A DNA stretch of 64,000 nucleotides from Hydrogenophaga sp. NFH-34 (GCF_021401345.1 NZ_JACBGE010000002.1:264193-328192), one strand, 5' to 3'. Positions 9,301 through 18,865 are shown, counted from the stretch's first letter. The notes: generated by a model from the letters alone, not told the origin. Numbers and translations are program-made.

Positions 9301-9684
9301 ATGACGCGTATCCTCAAGCGGAAGGACTTTGTGCGGTGGCAAGCCAACGAAAAGCTGCCAGACGCCGCCTTGTGCAAAGCGGTTCAGGAGATGGAAGACG
9401 GTCTGATTGACGCGGACTTGGGCGGCTTCCTCTACAAGAAGCGGGTTGCCCGTCCCGGCGGCGGCAAGAGCGGCGGGTACCGAACGCTGCTGTCGGCGAG
9501 GATCGGTAACCGCTACGTGTTCCTGCATGGGTTCCCCAAAAGCGACAAGGCGAACATCACGCAGGGCGAGAAGAAGGCCTTGCAGTTCGCCGGCAAGGTG
9601 TTCCTGGAACTTTCCGCCGAGGCCTTGTCGAAGGCACTGCAGTCGGGTGTGATATTGGAGGTGCATTGTGAGCAAGATCATTGA
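9301..9684 (+). CDS. RelE/HigB-type toxin (type II toxin-antitoxin)
   Basis: The 127-residue protein carries the family pattern GGGKSGGYRTLLSARIGNRYVFLHGFPKSDKANI followed by EKKALQ. This matches the YoeB/HigB2-like RelE fold group that acts as ribosome-dependent or related mRNA interferases. The start at 9301 has TTGGAGGTCAAG as ribosome binding site. The toxin comes first and overlaps the antitoxin gene by 17 bp, the HigBA-type order. The length is slightly long for RelE, with an N-terminal extension (residues 1-35). It probably stabilises the island. Confidence 0.85.
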   Translation: MTRILKRKDFVRWQANEKLPDAALCKAVQEMEDGLIDADLGGFLYKKRVARPGGGKSGGYRTLLSARIGNRYVFLHGFPKSDKANITQGEKKALQFAGKVFLELSAEALSKALQSGVILEVHCEQDH

Positions 9685-9970
9685 ATCCCTGCGTGGTGAC
9701 CTGGCTGCGCTCCACGCAGCAGGAGCGATCAGCAAGGTGACGATGCGCAAGTTCGACGCGATCTGCCCGCCGCCGGTCAGGGAGTTTGGTGCAGCAGACA
9801 TCAAGCGCCTGCGCGAAACCTTGAAGTTCAGTCAGCCGGTGTTTGCACTTCATCTGCACACATCGGCTTCGACCGTGCGCAAATGGGAGCAAGGTGAAAC
9901 CCATCCCACAGGGCCGGCACTCAAACTCCTCAATGTCATTGCCGACAAAGGTTTGCAGGCAATCATCTGA
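9668..9970 (+). CDS. HTH antitoxin, HigA-like
   Basis: This 100-residue protein uses GTG at 9668 and overlaps the toxin gene. Residues 45-90 form an XRE-type helix-turn-helix: LRETLKFSQPVFALHLHTSASTVRKWEQGETHPTGPALKLLNVI. It should neutralise the preceding toxin and repress the pair through the palindrome at 9270. Both proteins being on one short transcript and the reversed gene order (toxin first) are characteristic of HigBA-type modules. Confidence 0.85.
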   Translation: MSKIIESLRGDLAALHAAGAISKVTMRKFDAICPPPVREFGAADIKRLRETLKFSQPVFALHLHTSASTVRKWEQGETHPTGPALKLLNVIADKGLQAII

Positions 9971-10265
9971 TACCAGGCAAGCGGAACACACCGCTTCCGC
10001 AATGGTTCCTCGGCATCCCATCAATCGCAGCGAGTCCGGGCCGCGAACTTGGCATCGAGCATCTTCTGTTCGAGCCATTCAAAGAGTTGCTGCAGAACGC
10101 CACTCATGTTTCCACTATGCGTCACCGCAGTGTGTGTTGAGTAGCACTGGCGTCATGTCGCAGGCCCTTGCCAGTCAGCCACCGTCGTCTGCGCCACCAA
10201 ATGCTCCGCGTAATGGTGACGCAGTCACCCGTCCAGAGCATCTCCGCTTGCGCCAGCACTGAGCC
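9971..10265. other. Gap between the toxin-antitoxin pair and the sigma-54 regulator
   Basis: No convincing gene is seen in this 295-bp stretch. A 28-codon minus-strand frame beginning MSGVLQQLFEWLEQKM (about 10021-10105) looks protein-like and may be a scrap of a lost gene. It has no strong ribosome binding site, so it is not called as a gene. Confidence 0.3.
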
Positions 10266-11972
10266 TCAGGCTTGCGAACGCCGTCTCTCCAAGGAAATGC
10301 CGTACTTTTTAACTTTGGCGTAGACGGACGGCTTAGAGATGCCCAGAATTTTGGCCGCCTGGGTAAGGTTGAAGCCTGTGTATCGAACGGCCGTCTCTAT
10401 CGCCGCTCGCTCGGCAGCCTCCAGCGAGATAGGTGGGGAGTCTGTCAGTTGTATGGGGGTCTCATCAACTGATACAGAAGGTGTGAACAAGCTCAACGCC
10501 GTGACGTCCACCTCCTGATGGTCGCAAAGATTGACGGCACGCTCCATCGAGTTCTCCAACTCCCTGATGTTGCCTGGCCAAGAGTACGTTTGAAGGCTTG
10601 CCATCGCTTGTGCCGAAATGCCATACACGCTCTTGTTCAGTAGCGAAGAGTACTTTGCGAGGAAGTGGTACGCCAGCAGCGGAATGTCAATCTGCCTGTT
10701 GCGTAATGGCGGAATTTCTATCTCGATGACATTGCAGCGGTAGTACAAGTCCTCTCGAAACGCGCGATTGAGCACCATGTGCTGCAGGTTCTGGTTGCTG
10801 GCCGAGACGATGCGCACATCGACAGGAATCCCTCGCGTATCGCCGACTCGCACCACCTCACGTTCCTGCAGCACGCGCAGCAGCTTTGCCTGCACGTCAA
10901 TCGGGAGCTCCGAAATCTCGTCCAAGAAAATCGTGCCTCCCGAAGCAGCTTCAAACTTTCCGGGGCGTCCTTCTCTGCGTGCCCCAGTGAAGCTTCCCGA
11001 CGCGTACCCAAAGAGCTCGCTCTCTATGAGATCGCGGGGCAGCGCCGCGCAGTTAATGGCAATAAACGCCCCCTCATGACGGGGACTCGCATTGTGTATG
11101 GCTTGCGCAAACATTTCCTTGCCAACGCCACTCTCCCCCGAGAGCAGCACGTTGGTAGCACCACGAGCTGCCTTTCTTGCGCTCAGTACTGCCCCTGCCA
11201 ATGCGGGGCTTTGCCCGATGATGTCTTCAAACCGATACCGAGCGTGCGACCCCGAGATGTGCTGAGCCAAGGTCCTGACCCGTTGAATCTCACGAAACGT
11301 GTTGACCACGGAGACCACTTTCCCGGTTTCATCCTTGATAGGTATGGCTGTGTCGACAAGGTGGAGATGAAGAGACGGCGACGTAATGATCAGCTCTCTG
11401 TCGATGTAGCCATTGCCGCTGTCAAAAACGGGTTCCACAACTGTTTGGAAGTCAACAAGGCTGCTAAGCGGTCGCCCAATGGCGGACTCCGGAGAGATGT
11501 GCAGTAAGCGCGCGGCGGTTCTGTTGATGTGGCGCACGACAGTGCCAGGCTCAAGCACGAGCAGGCCATCGGCAATGTGGTCGACGATGGCCTGCTGCTC
11601 TTCGACCAGACGCGCCTGATGCTGGCCATCGAGGAGCAGCTCAAGGGTAGTTGTCAGTGTAGCCTCCAAGTACCCAAGCAGAGCCTTCTGCTCAGCAGTG
11701 AAGCTGGTGCTTGTCGTACTCGCAGTGAGATATGCGATTGCGCTACCAGCCACGGCAAGCGGAGATGAATAGGCCCTCGGGGTGAGCGTCGAAGGCGGTT
11801 CGGACCGCAATCTCAAGTTCAGCACCCCGCTCGTTCGGACCAGCGAAGCGGCGTCTCGCCAAACAGCGTGCTCCTGGAGCACTGCAAGCAACGGATGGCC
11901 TGGCTGAGCCGCTTCACGTACGGTCGTCGGCCCTCTTTTAGGCTTCTTCGCGAGCGCCGGCTTTGGCTTCAT
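10266..11972 (-). CDS. Sigma-54-dependent transcriptional activator (PAS, AAA+, Fis-type HTH)
   Basis: The 568-residue activator has an N-terminal sensory region, a PAS-like domain around 130-235 ([29 protein letters not shown]), an AAA+ domain and a Fis-type helix-turn-helix at 535-560 ([25 protein letters not shown]). The AAA+ domain shows Walker A GESGVGKE (about 277), Walker [10 protein letters not shown] (about 346) and the sigma-54 contact loop written GSFTGA instead of the usual GAFTGA. It diverges from a LivJ-type gene whose upstream region holds an exact -24/-12 promoter, so it most likely activates that transport and CoA-ligase operon in response to the substrate. The effector is not predictable. 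Confidence 0.93.
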   Translation of the reverse strand: MKPKPALAKKPKRGPTTVREAAQPGHPLLAVLQEHAVWRDAASLVRTSGVLNLRLRSEPPSTLTPRAYSSPLAVAGSAIAYLTASTTSTSFTAEQKALLGYLEATLTTTLELLLDGQHQARLVEEQQAIVDHIADGLLVLEPGTVVRHINRTAARLLHISPESAIGRPLSSLVDFQTVVEPVFDSGNGYIDRELIITSPSLHLHLVDTAIPIKDETGKVVSVVNTFREIQRVRTLAQHISGSHARYRFEDIIGQSPALAGAVLSARKAARGATNVLLSGESGVGKEMFAQAIHNASPRHEGAFIAINCAALPRDLIESELFGYASGSFTGARREGRPGKFEAASGGTIFLDEISELPIDVQAKLLRVLQEREVVRVGDTRGIPVDVRIVSASNQNLQHMVLNRAFREDLYYRCNVIEIEIPPLRNRQIDIPLLAYHFLAKYSSLLNKSVYGISAQAMASLQTYSWPGNIRELENSMERAVNLCDHQEVDVTALSLFTPSVSVDETPIQLTDSPPISLEAAERAAIETAVRYTGFNLTQAAKILGISKPSVYAKVKKYGISLERRRSQA

Positions 11973-11995
11973 GGTGTTAAATGTTAATTTATTTT

Positions 11996-12014
11996 ACGTT
12001 AACTTTTTTAACGT
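11996..12014. promoter_or_regulatory. Inverted repeat, candidate upstream activating site for the sigma-54 regulator
   Basis: ACGTTAA-CTTTT-TTAACGT gives 7-bp perfect arms in the AT-rich divergent region. It lies about 80-100 bp upstream of the -24 element, the usual distance for an enhancer-binding protein site, and 24 bp from the regulator start, so it could also autoregulate. Confidence 0.6.
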
Positions 12015-12091
12015 ACGTAAGAATTATAAAACACAAATTTAGCGGTTCGTCCGAATTATCTGCTTTCGGCCCTGTTTTTGGTGGTTTTCGG

Positions 12092-12108
12092 CTGGCATGC
12101 ACATTGCG
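12092..12108 (+). promoter_or_regulatory. Sigma-54 (-24/-12) promoter of the livJ-like operon
   Basis: The sequence CTGGCATGCACATTGCG matches the consensus YTGGCACG-N4-TTGC, with GG at 12094-12095 and GC at 12106-12107 separated by exactly 10 bp. The transcription start would be near 12119, leaving a leader of about 55 nt before the ATG at 12173. Confidence 0.8.
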
Positions 12109-12172
12109 ATGCATACGGTAGCGGGCAAGAGCACGCTGACCAAAGTGACAACCAAACGAAACAGGAACTGCA

Positions 12173-13303
12173 ATGAAAAATTTGTGCTGCATCTCGTTGA
12201 TAGGCTGTGCATTCGCGTATTCCTCGAATGTGCTCGCCCAGGAAGTGACCGTGCGCATCGGTCACGTCGGACCGATATCGGGACCCCAAGCTCACTATGG
12301 CAAGGACAATGAAAACGGCGTCCGCATGGCCATCGACGATTTGAACGCGAAGAAAGTCAAGATTGGCGGGAAGACCGCGAAGTTTGTGCTCGCGGCCGAG
12401 GACGACGCAGCTGACCCGAAACAAGGTACTGCTGCTGCGCAGAAGCTCTGCGACGCGAATGTCAGTGGCGTGGTCGGACACCTGAATTCGGGCACCACTT
12501 TGCCCGCAGCCCGCATCTACAGCGACTGTGGGATTCCGAACGTCACGCCCTCTGCGACCAACCCCCAAATCACCAAGCAAGGCTTCAAGACCACATTCCG
12601 AGTTCTTGCTAACGACAATGCGCTGGGCGAGGGCGTCGTCAAGTACGCAGCATCGCAGCTGAAGCTGAAGCGCATTGCCGTCATCGACGACAGAACGGCG
12701 TACGGCTCCGGGATGGCTGAGGTGGTGAAGAAGGCGGCCGTGGCGGCGGGTCTGCAGGTGGTGGATGAGCAGTTCACCAACGACAAGGCCTACGACTTCA
12801 TGGCAATCCTGACCGCAGTGAAGACCAAGCAGCCCGATGGCATCTTCTTCGCTGGCTTCGATGCACAAGCCGGCCCGATGCTGCGCCAGATGGAGCAGCT
12901 GGGCATGACGAACATCAAGTTCATGGGCGGCGACGGTGTGTGCACGGAGAAGCTGATTGAGCTTGCTGCTGGTGCGAAGACGCTTGGAAACGTCGTGTGC
13001 GCCGAAGGCGGCTCCTCCCTCGCCAAGATGCCTGGCGGTACCGCGTGGAAAGCACGCTACGACCAGCGGTTCCCTGGGCAGTTTCAGGTGTATTCCCCCT
13101 ATGCCTACGACGCCGCAATGATGCTGGCCGACGCAATGGTGAAGGCGGGCTCTTCCGACCCGGCGGTGTACCTGCCGACCTTTGCCAAGAGCAGCTATCA
13201 AGGCGTCACGGCACTGATTGCCTTTGATGCGATTGGAGAGCTCAAGAGCCCTTCCATCACGTTGTATCAATACGCGAGCAACAAGAAATTGGTGCTGAAC
13301 TAA
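12173..13303 (+). CDS. Branched-chain-type ABC transporter substrate-binding protein
   Basis: The 376-residue protein has a signal peptide (MKNLCCISLIGCAFAYSSNVLA, cleavage after about residue 22), so it is periplasmic. Mature sequence HVGPISGPQAHYGKDNENGVRMAIDDLNA, VVGHLNSGTTLPAARIYSD and IDDRTAYGSGMAE is typical of LivJ-family type I periplasmic binding proteins. ACAGGAACTGCA is its ribosome binding site. The ligand is unknown: downstream CoA-ligase and hydratase genes suggest an organic or aromatic acid rather than leucine. It is the first gene behind the sigma-54 promoter. Confidence 0.9.
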   Translation: MKNLCCISLIGCAFAYSSNVLAQEVTVRIGHVGPISGPQAHYGKDNENGVRMAIDDLNAKKVKIGGKTAKFVLAAEDDAADPKQGTAAAQKLCDANVSGVVGHLNSGTTLPAARIYSDCGIPNVTPSATNPQITKQGFKTTFRVLANDNALGEGVVKYAASQLKLKRIAVIDDRTAYGSGMAEVVKKAAVAAGLQVVDEQFTNDKAYDFMAILTAVKTKQPDGIFFAGFDAQAGPMLRQMEQLGMTNIKFMGGDGVCTEKLIELAAGAKTLGNVVCAEGGSSLAKMPGGTAWKARYDQRFPGQFQVYSPYAYDAAMMLADAMVKAGSSDPAVYLPTFAKSSYQGVTALIAFDAIGELKSPSITLYQYASNKKLVLN

Positions 13304-13321
13304 TCGCACCTCCCGCCTGAA

Positions 13322-13355
13322 CCCTGGTCCTCACACGCTCGTGTGAAGACCAGGG
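13322..13355 (+). terminator. Strong intercistronic hairpin after the binding-protein gene
   Basis: CCCTGGTC (13322-13329) pairs with GACCAGGG (13348-13355), and inside it CACAC pairs with GTGTG. No T-run follows. It probably protects the binding-protein mRNA and reduces read-through into the permease genes, giving the usual excess of binding protein. Confidence 0.6.
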
Positions 13356-13435
13356 CTGCCCAGCGTTCGCTGGTCAATCGCGCCATCAACGCGTGGACGG
13401 CTACTTAAAACAAACTTCAGAGTCAACTGTTCTCC

Positions 13436-14365
13436 ATGGAAGCATTGGTACAGCAGATCATCAACGGTCTGGTCCTGGGCAGTATGTACGCGCTTGTTGC
13501 GCTCGGGTACACGATGGTCTACGGCATCATCGGCCTCATCAACTTCGCGCACGGCGACGTGCTCATGGTCGGCGCACTGACCAGCTGGACCATCATCGGG
13601 TGGATGAGCAGTGCCTCGCCCGACATGCCCGGCTGGCTGCAGCTGCTGGTGGCCACCCTCATCGCCATGGTGGTGTGCGGCGCGCTGAACTACAGCATCG
13701 AGAAGCTGGCCTACCGGCCGCTGCGCAATTCGCCCCGGCTGGCACCGCTGATCACCGCCATCGGCATGTCGCTGCTCTTGCAGACCTTTGCCATGATCAT
13801 CTGGGAACCCAACCCCAAGGCCTATCCGGCAACGCTCTCGCGCGAGCCGATCGAACTGGCCGGTGCGGTGATCTCGGTGACGCAGATCACCATCCTGGCC
13901 ACCACCGTGCTGACGCTGGCTTTCCTGATGTGGCTGGTCAACAAGACCAACCTGGGCCGGGCCATGCGCGCCACGGCCGAAAACCCGCGCGTGGCCGCCC
14001 TTATGGGCATCAAGCCCGACATGGTGATTTCGGCCACCTTCATCATCGGCGCCATGCTGGCCGCCATCGCCGGCGTGATGTGGGCGTCCAACTACGGCAC
14101 GGTGCAGCACGCCATGGGCTTCATGCCCGGTCTCAAGGCGTTTGTGGCCGCGGTCATGGGCGGCATCGGCAACCTGGCCGGTGCGGTGGTCGGCGGTATT
14201 GCGCTGGGGCTGATCGAATCGCTGGGTGCAGGCTACCTGGGCCAGCTCACCGGCGGTGTGCTGGGCAGCCAGTACGTGGACATCTTCGCCTTCATCGTGC
14301 TGGCTCTGGTGCTCACGCTGCGCCCCTCGGGCCTGCTGGGTGAACGTGTGGCCGACCGTGCCTGA
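13436..14365 (+). CDS. livH: Branched-chain amino acid-type ABC permease, LivH family
   Basis: This 309-residue inner-membrane permease starts MEALVQQIINGLVLGSMYALVALGYTMVYGIIGLINFAHGDVLM, the classic LivH N-terminus. It also shows YRPLRNSPRLAPLITAIGMSLLLQ and GLKAFVAAVMGGIGNLAGAVVGG, including the coupling region to the ATPase. About eight to nine hydrophobic segments are visible. It follows the binding-protein gene and is 15 bp from livM. The livHMGF part is more GC-rich and host-like in codon use than the genes on either side. Confidence 0.93.
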   Translation: MEALVQQIINGLVLGSMYALVALGYTMVYGIIGLINFAHGDVLMVGALTSWTIIGWMSSASPDMPGWLQLLVATLIAMVVCGALNYSIEKLAYRPLRNSPRLAPLITAIGMSLLLQTFAMIIWEPNPKAYPATLSREPIELAGAVISVTQITILATTVLTLAFLMWLVNKTNLGRAMRATAENPRVAALMGIKPDMVISATFIIGAMLAAIAGVMWASNYGTVQHAMGFMPGLKAFVAAVMGGIGNLAGAVVGGIALGLIESLGAGYLGQLTGGVLGSQYVDIFAFIVLALVLTLRPSGLLGERVADRA

Positions 14366-14380
14366 CCGGGGAGAGATCAC

Positions 14381-15481
14381 ATGATGACCAACCTGAAACC
14401 CGGCAAGCTGCTGGCCATTGCCATTGCCACCCTCGCGCTTCTGGCGCTGCCCATCCTTTTGCAGGCGACGGGCAGCAACTCGTGGGCGCGCATCGTCGAC
14501 ATCGCGCTGCTGTACGTGCTGCTGTCGCTGGGCCTGAACATTGTGGTCGGCTATGCCGGCCTGCTGGACCTGGGCTACATCGCCTTCTTTGCCGTCGGTG
14601 CCTACCTCTACGGTTTGCTGGCGTCGCCGCACCTGTCGGAAACCTTCCCGGCCATCCAGGCCATGTTCCCCAACGGGGTGCACATCAACATCTGGGTGGT
14701 GATGATTGTGGCCGCCGTGGTGGCGGGCGTCGTCGGCATGATCCTGGGCGCCCCGACGCTCAAGCTGCGCGGCGATTACCTGGCCATCATCACGCTGGGC
14801 TTCGGCGAAATCATCCGCATCTTCATGCTCAACCTGGACCGTCCGGTGAACATCACCAACGGCCCCAAGGGATTGAGCCAGATCGACGCGCTGACGGTCT
14901 TTGGCATCAACATGGGGCAGCGGCAGACGATCGCCATTGGTGACTGGAGCTACACCTTCCAGCCGGTGACGATGTACTACTACCTGTTCCTGTTCTTCGT
15001 GGTGCTGTCGGTGATCCTCTCGTACCGGCTGCAGGACTCGCGCATCGGCCGCGCCTGGATGGCCGTGCGCGAAGACGAGATCGCCGCCAAGGCCATGGGC
15101 CTGAACACCCGCAACCTCAAGCTGCTGGCCTTCGGCATGGGCGCCACCTTCGGCGGCATGTCGGGTGTGCTGTTCGCATCGTTCCAGCGTTTCGTCTCGC
15201 CTGAATCGTTCTCGCTGATGGAGTCCGTCATGGTCGTGGCCATGGTGGTGCTTGGTGGTCTGGGCCACATCCCCGGCGTGATCCTGGGTGCCCTGGTGCT
15301 GGCCGGTCTGCCCGAGGTGCTGCGCCACGTGGCCGGTCCGCTGACCGAAGCCACCGGCGGCCGCCTGGGCCCTGAGATCCTGCGTCAGCTGCTGATTGCG
15401 CTGGCCATGGTGGTGGTCATGCTGTTGCGTCCGAAGGGCCTTTGGCCCGCGCCCGAACACGGCAAGTCCCTGGCGAAGTGA
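14381..15481 (+). CDS. livM: Branched-chain amino acid-type ABC permease, LivM family
   Basis: The 366-residue permease partner of LivH shows ALLYVLLSLGLNIVVGYAGLLDLGYIAFFAVGAYLYGLL and the LRGDYLAIITLGFGEIIRI motif characteristic of LivM. Near the C-terminus are MGLNTRNLKLLAFGMGA and VMVVAMVVLGGLGHIPGVILGA. GGGGAGAGATCAC precedes the ATG. It forms the inner-membrane heterodimer with LivH and docks the two ATPases. Confidence 0.93.
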   Translation: MMTNLKPGKLLAIAIATLALLALPILLQATGSNSWARIVDIALLYVLLSLGLNIVVGYAGLLDLGYIAFFAVGAYLYGLLASPHLSETFPAIQAMFPNGVHINIWVVMIVAAVVAGVVGMILGAPTLKLRGDYLAIITLGFGEIIRIFMLNLDRPVNITNGPKGLSQIDALTVFGINMGQRQTIAIGDWSYTFQPVTMYYYLFLFFVVLSVILSYRLQDSRIGRAWMAVREDEIAAKAMGLNTRNLKLLAFGMGATFGGMSGVLFASFQRFVSPESFSLMESVMVVAMVVLGGLGHIPGVILGALVLAGLPEVLRHVAGPLTEATGGRLGPEILRQLLIALAMVVVMLLRPKGLWPAPEHGKSLAK

Positions 15482-15584
15482 GTGGAGCACAAGAACATGA
15501 GCGCAGCGCAGAACCGCTTCCAGCAAGCGAACGCCCCCGTGGGGGGCAGTGAGTACACGCCAGTGACGAACGTGGGGGCACACC
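15482..15584. repeat. livM-livG spacer with G/C palindrome
   Basis: The spacer contains CCCCC-GT-GGGGG around 15535-15546 and a GGGGGCAC box just before livG. A related block with CCCCCC-AA-GGGG lies in the livG-livF spacer (16356-16485). Such C-run/G-run palindromes are common between genes of Comamonadaceae operons and suggest an intergenic repeat family. Confidence 0.4.
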
Positions 15585-16355
15585 ATGCATGAAACCATTC
15601 TCAAAGTCGCCAACGTCTCCAAGCGCTTCGGCGGTCTGCAAGCCCTCAGCGATGTGGGTATTGAAATCAAACGCGGTCAGGTCTACGGCCTGATCGGTCC
15701 CAACGGCGCCGGCAAGACCACGTTCTTCAACGTGCTGACGGGCCTGTACACGCCCGACAGCGGTTCGTTTGAACTCGCCGGCAAGGCCTACACGCCGACC
15801 GCTGTGCACGAAGTGGCCAAGGCCGGCATCGCCCGCACCTTCCAGAACATCCGCCTGTTCCCCGAAATGACGGCGCTGGAGAACGTGATGGTCGGGCGCC
15901 ACGTGCGCACCCATTCGGGGCTGATCGGCGCGGTGCTGCGCACCCCCTCTTTCAAGAAGGAAGAAGCCGAGATCACCGCCCGTGCCAAAGAACTGCTGGA
16001 GTACGTGGGCATTGCCAAGTTCGCCGACTACAAGTCACGCACGCTGAGCTACGGTGACCAGCGCCGCTTGGAAATCGCCCGCGCCCTGGCGACCGACCCG
16101 CAGCTGATCGCGCTGGACGAACCGGCAGCCGGCATGAACGCCACCGAAAAGGTGCAGTTGCGCGAACTGATCGACCGCATCCGCAACGACAACCGCACCA
16201 TCCTGCTGATTGAGCATGACGTGAAACTGGTGATGGGCCTGTGCGACCGCGTGACGGTGCTGGACTACGGCAAGCAGCTGTCGTCGGGCACGCCCGCCGA
16301 GGTGCAGAACGACCCCAAGGTGATCGAGGCCTACCTCGGTACTGGCGGAGGATGA
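15585..16355 (+). CDS. livG: Branched-chain amino acid-type ABC ATPase, LivG family
   Basis: The 256-residue ATPase has Walker A GPNGAGKTT (about residues 39-47), the LivG-typical GIARTFQNIRLFPEMTALENVMVG Q-loop region and signature LSYGDQRRLEIARAL. Walker B is LIALDEPAAGMN and the H-loop IEHD. It energises transport with LivF. The start ATG at 15585 lies after a 103-bp spacer rich in G/C palindromes. Confidence 0.93.
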   Translation: MHETILKVANVSKRFGGLQALSDVGIEIKRGQVYGLIGPNGAGKTTFFNVLTGLYTPDSGSFELAGKAYTPTAVHEVAKAGIARTFQNIRLFPEMTALENVMVGRHVRTHSGLIGAVLRTPSFKKEEAEITARAKELLEYVGIAKFADYKSRTLSYGDQRRLEIARALATDPQLIALDEPAAGMNATEKVQLRELIDRIRNDNRTILLIEHDVKLVMGLCDRVTVLDYGKQLSSGTPAEVQNDPKVIEAYLGTGGG

Positions 16356-16485
16356 GCACCCCCCGCGCCGCGCTGCGCGCGTCACCCCCCAAGGGGCAAC
16401 ATCTGCGGCCCGGCAAAGCCGGTTCCGCGATGTTCTCGGTTGAGGCAGTTCGCACCGGACGGTGCAACGAAGAAGGATTCTGGAT

Positions 16486-17241
16486 ATGGCAAACACACTC
16501 CTGAAAGTCAGCGGCCTGAAGGTGTCGTACGGTGGCATCAAGGCCGTCAAGGGCATCGACATGGAGGTGCGCGAGGGCGAGCTGATCACGCTGATCGGCT
16601 CCAACGGCGCCGGCAAGACCACCACCATGAAGGCGATCACCGGGTCGCTGGGCGTCGAGGCGGGCAGCATCGAGTACCTGGGACAGCCGATCAAGGGCCA
16701 GGGCGCCTGGGACCTGGTCAAGCAGGGCCTGGCCATGGTGCCGGAAGGCCGCGGCATCTTCACCCGCATGACCATCACCGAAAACCTGCAGATGGGCGCC
16801 TACATCCGCTCCGACAAGGACGGGATCGCCAACGACATCGAGCGCATGTTCGGCATCTTTCCGCGGCTGAAGGAACGCAAGGACCAGTTGGCCGGCACCA
16901 TGTCAGGGGGTGAGCAGCAGATGCTGGCGATGGCTCGCGCGCTGATGAGCCAACCCAAGGTGTTGCTGCTGGACGAGCCCTCGATGGGTCTGTCGCCGAT
17001 CATGGTGGACAAGATCTTCGAGGTCGTGCGCGACGTGTCCGCCCAGGGCGTGACCATCGTGCTGGTGGAGCAGAACGCCCAGCGCGCCCTGCAGATCGCC
17101 GACCGCGGCTACGTCATGGACTCCGGCGAAATCATCATGACCGGGGTTGGGCGCGACATGCTCGATAACCCCAAAGTTCAGGCCGCGTATCTTGGCGAGA
17201 GCGTAACAGGCATGCCAGAGGCCAATATCCATCATCACTGA
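16486..17241 (+). CDS. livF: Branched-chain amino acid-type ABC ATPase, LivF family
   Basis: The 251-residue ATPase has Walker A GSNGAGKTT and the LivF-specific GLAMVPEGRGIFTRMTITENLQMG region. The signature MSGGEQQMLAMARALM, Walker B VLLLDEPSMGLSP and IVLVEQNAQRAL follow. The ATG at 16486 is preferred because AGAAGGATTCTG provides a ribosome binding site; the frame opens slightly earlier. The last codons (NIHHH) and falling GC mark the end of the transport block. Confidence 0.93.
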   Translation: MANTLLKVSGLKVSYGGIKAVKGIDMEVREGELITLIGSNGAGKTTTMKAITGSLGVEAGSIEYLGQPIKGQGAWDLVKQGLAMVPEGRGIFTRMTITENLQMGAYIRSDKDGIANDIERMFGIFPRLKERKDQLAGTMSGGEQQMLAMARALMSQPKVLLLDEPSMGLSPIMVDKIFEVVRDVSAQGVTIVLVEQNAQRALQIADRGYVMDSGEIIMTGVGRDMLDNPKVQAAYLGESVTGMPEANIHHH

Positions 17242-17272
17242 AAGTAACTCTCTACAGAGAATGGGATGCACT

Positions 17273-18850
17273 ATGTTGAATCAGCGACAGCAATCCTTGG
17301 GGGCGGAGCTTCGCCAAGCGGCGAAAGACTCGCCCAACCGGACATTCCTGCGCATGCAGGGTGTCGAGATGACGTTCTGGGAGGTCAACGACCTGTCGGA
17401 CAAAGTTGCGTCCGGCTTGGCGGCGATGGGTGTCAAGCAAGGCGATAACGTGAGCCTGATGCTTCCAAACTGCCCGGAATTCGTGGTGGTTTGGTTTGCA
17501 CTGTCAAAACTGGGCGCCGTTGCCGCACCCGTGAACACGTCGTTCCGTGGGCAAGTGCTCTTGAGCTCTATTGATTTGGTCGAGAGCCGCTTGCTGATTG
17601 CTCACGACTCGCTTGCTGAGCAGTGGCAGGAACAGATGTCCATGTTCAGCACCATCCGCCAGGTCGTCCTGGTGGGAGGTGAGACTGCGCAGCTCGCCAA
17701 GGGAGTAATGCCCTACAGGTCATTGTCGTCCATGGGAGCATTCTCTCCAGTTGTCTCAATCGCTCAACCGATTTCATCCTCAGACCTGTGCCTCCTGCTG
17801 TACACATCCGGAACAACTGGTCGCTCCAAGGCCGCGATGATTCCCCATAGGTACGTGCTGGCACAGGCCGATGGCGTTATCGAAGGGCTCGGTCTTCGGG
17901 ATGATGATGTCCTTTACTGCCCCTACCCTCTCTTTCATCTCGACGCTGCCGTGATGACGGTAGCGCCCGCTCTGCGCCTGCGCTGCATCGCCGCCATTGG
18001 CGAACGATTTAGTGTGTCGCGCTACTGGGACGAAATGAGACAGTTCAAGGCCACTGTGTTCGACTTCATGGGTGCCACGCTGACGATGTTGTGGAAACAG
18101 CCACGAGGACCTGGCGACCGCGACCACCACGCCCGACTGGGCTGGGGAGTCCCGATGCCGTCCTGGGCACCCGAGTTCGAAGAACGCTTCGGGTGCCGCC
18201 TAGTCGAGCTGTACGGGTCTACCGAGGTGGGAACAATCATCTACACACCTCAGGATGAGCCTCCGCGAAAGGGTGCTTGCGGACGACTGGCGCCGCAATG
18301 GGAGGCGCAGCTTCACGATGGAGAAGGCTTTCCGGTTCCCGCAGGCTCAGTGGGTGAGCTCGTGGTGCGCCCGAGAGAGCCGGATGTCATCATGCGTGGC
18401 TACTACGGCATGCCCAACGAGACCCTCGCGGCGTTCAGGAACCAGTGGTTCCATACGGGTGATTTGCTGCGCCAAGATGCGGACGGGTACTTTTACTTCG
18501 TTGGGCGGAGCAAAGACATTGTGCGTCGTCGAGGGGAAAACATATCTTCAGCCGAAGTGGAAATGGGTCTTGAAACCCATCCCGACGTTCTCGAAGCTGC
18601 TGTTTTCGGCGTACCCAGCGAAATGACCGAGGAAGACGTCATGGCGTGCGTCTCGCTGCGCGAAGGGGCTAAGTCATCTGCCGAGGACCTGACCAACCAT
18701 TGTGCGCAAGTCATGGCGCGCTTCATGGTCCCCCGATACATCCGACTCCTCAGCGTCCTGCCCAAGACGCCTACGGACAAGGTCGAGAAATTCAAACTAT
18801 CCCAGATCGGCATCACTGCCGACACGTGGGACCGCGAGCGTAAGAACTAA
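17273..18850 (+). CDS. AMP-dependent acyl-CoA synthetase/ligase (CaiC-like)
   Basis: This protein of about 525 residues belongs to the ANL adenylating family: it activates a carboxylic acid to its CoA thioester via an acyl-AMP. Motifs seen are LLLYTSGTTGRSKAAMIPH (A3 P-loop), ELYGSTEVGTIIYTP, WFHTGDLLRQDADGYFYFVGRSKDIVRRRGENIS and the C-terminal KTPTDKVEKFKL carrying the catalytic Lys. The layout resembles crotonobetaine/carnitine-CoA ligase. GC and codon use are lower than in livHMGF. An upstream in-frame ATG at 17261 is possible. Placed behind a transporter, it probably activates the imported acid. Confidence 0.87.
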   Translation: MLNQRQQSLGAELRQAAKDSPNRTFLRMQGVEMTFWEVNDLSDKVASGLAAMGVKQGDNVSLMLPNCPEFVVVWFALSKLGAVAAPVNTSFRGQVLLSSIDLVESRLLIAHDSLAEQWQEQMSMFSTIRQVVLVGGETAQLAKGVMPYRSLSSMGAFSPVVSIAQPISSSDLCLLLYTSGTTGRSKAAMIPHRYVLAQADGVIEGLGLRDDDVLYCPYPLFHLDAAVMTVAPALRLRCIAAIGERFSVSRYWDEMRQFKATVFDFMGATLTMLWKQPRGPGDRDHHARLGWGVPMPSWAPEFEERFGCRLVELYGSTEVGTIIYTPQDEPPRKGACGRLAPQWEAQLHDGEGFPVPAGSVGELVVRPREPDVIMRGYYGMPNETLAAFRNQWFHTGDLLRQDADGYFYFVGRSKDIVRRRGENISSAEVEMGLETHPDVLEAAVFGVPSEMTEEDVMACVSLREGAKSSAEDLTNHCAQVMARFMVPRYIRLLSVLPKTPTDKVEKFKLSQIGITADTWDRERKN

Positions 18851-18865
18851 CCCAGGAGAACTCAG

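Noticed and set aside
13331..15670. 779-codon open frame opposite livH, livM and part of livG
   Set aside because: Composition is extreme (His, Gln, Gly, Arg) with no motif, and three well-conserved permease and ATPase genes occupy the other strand.
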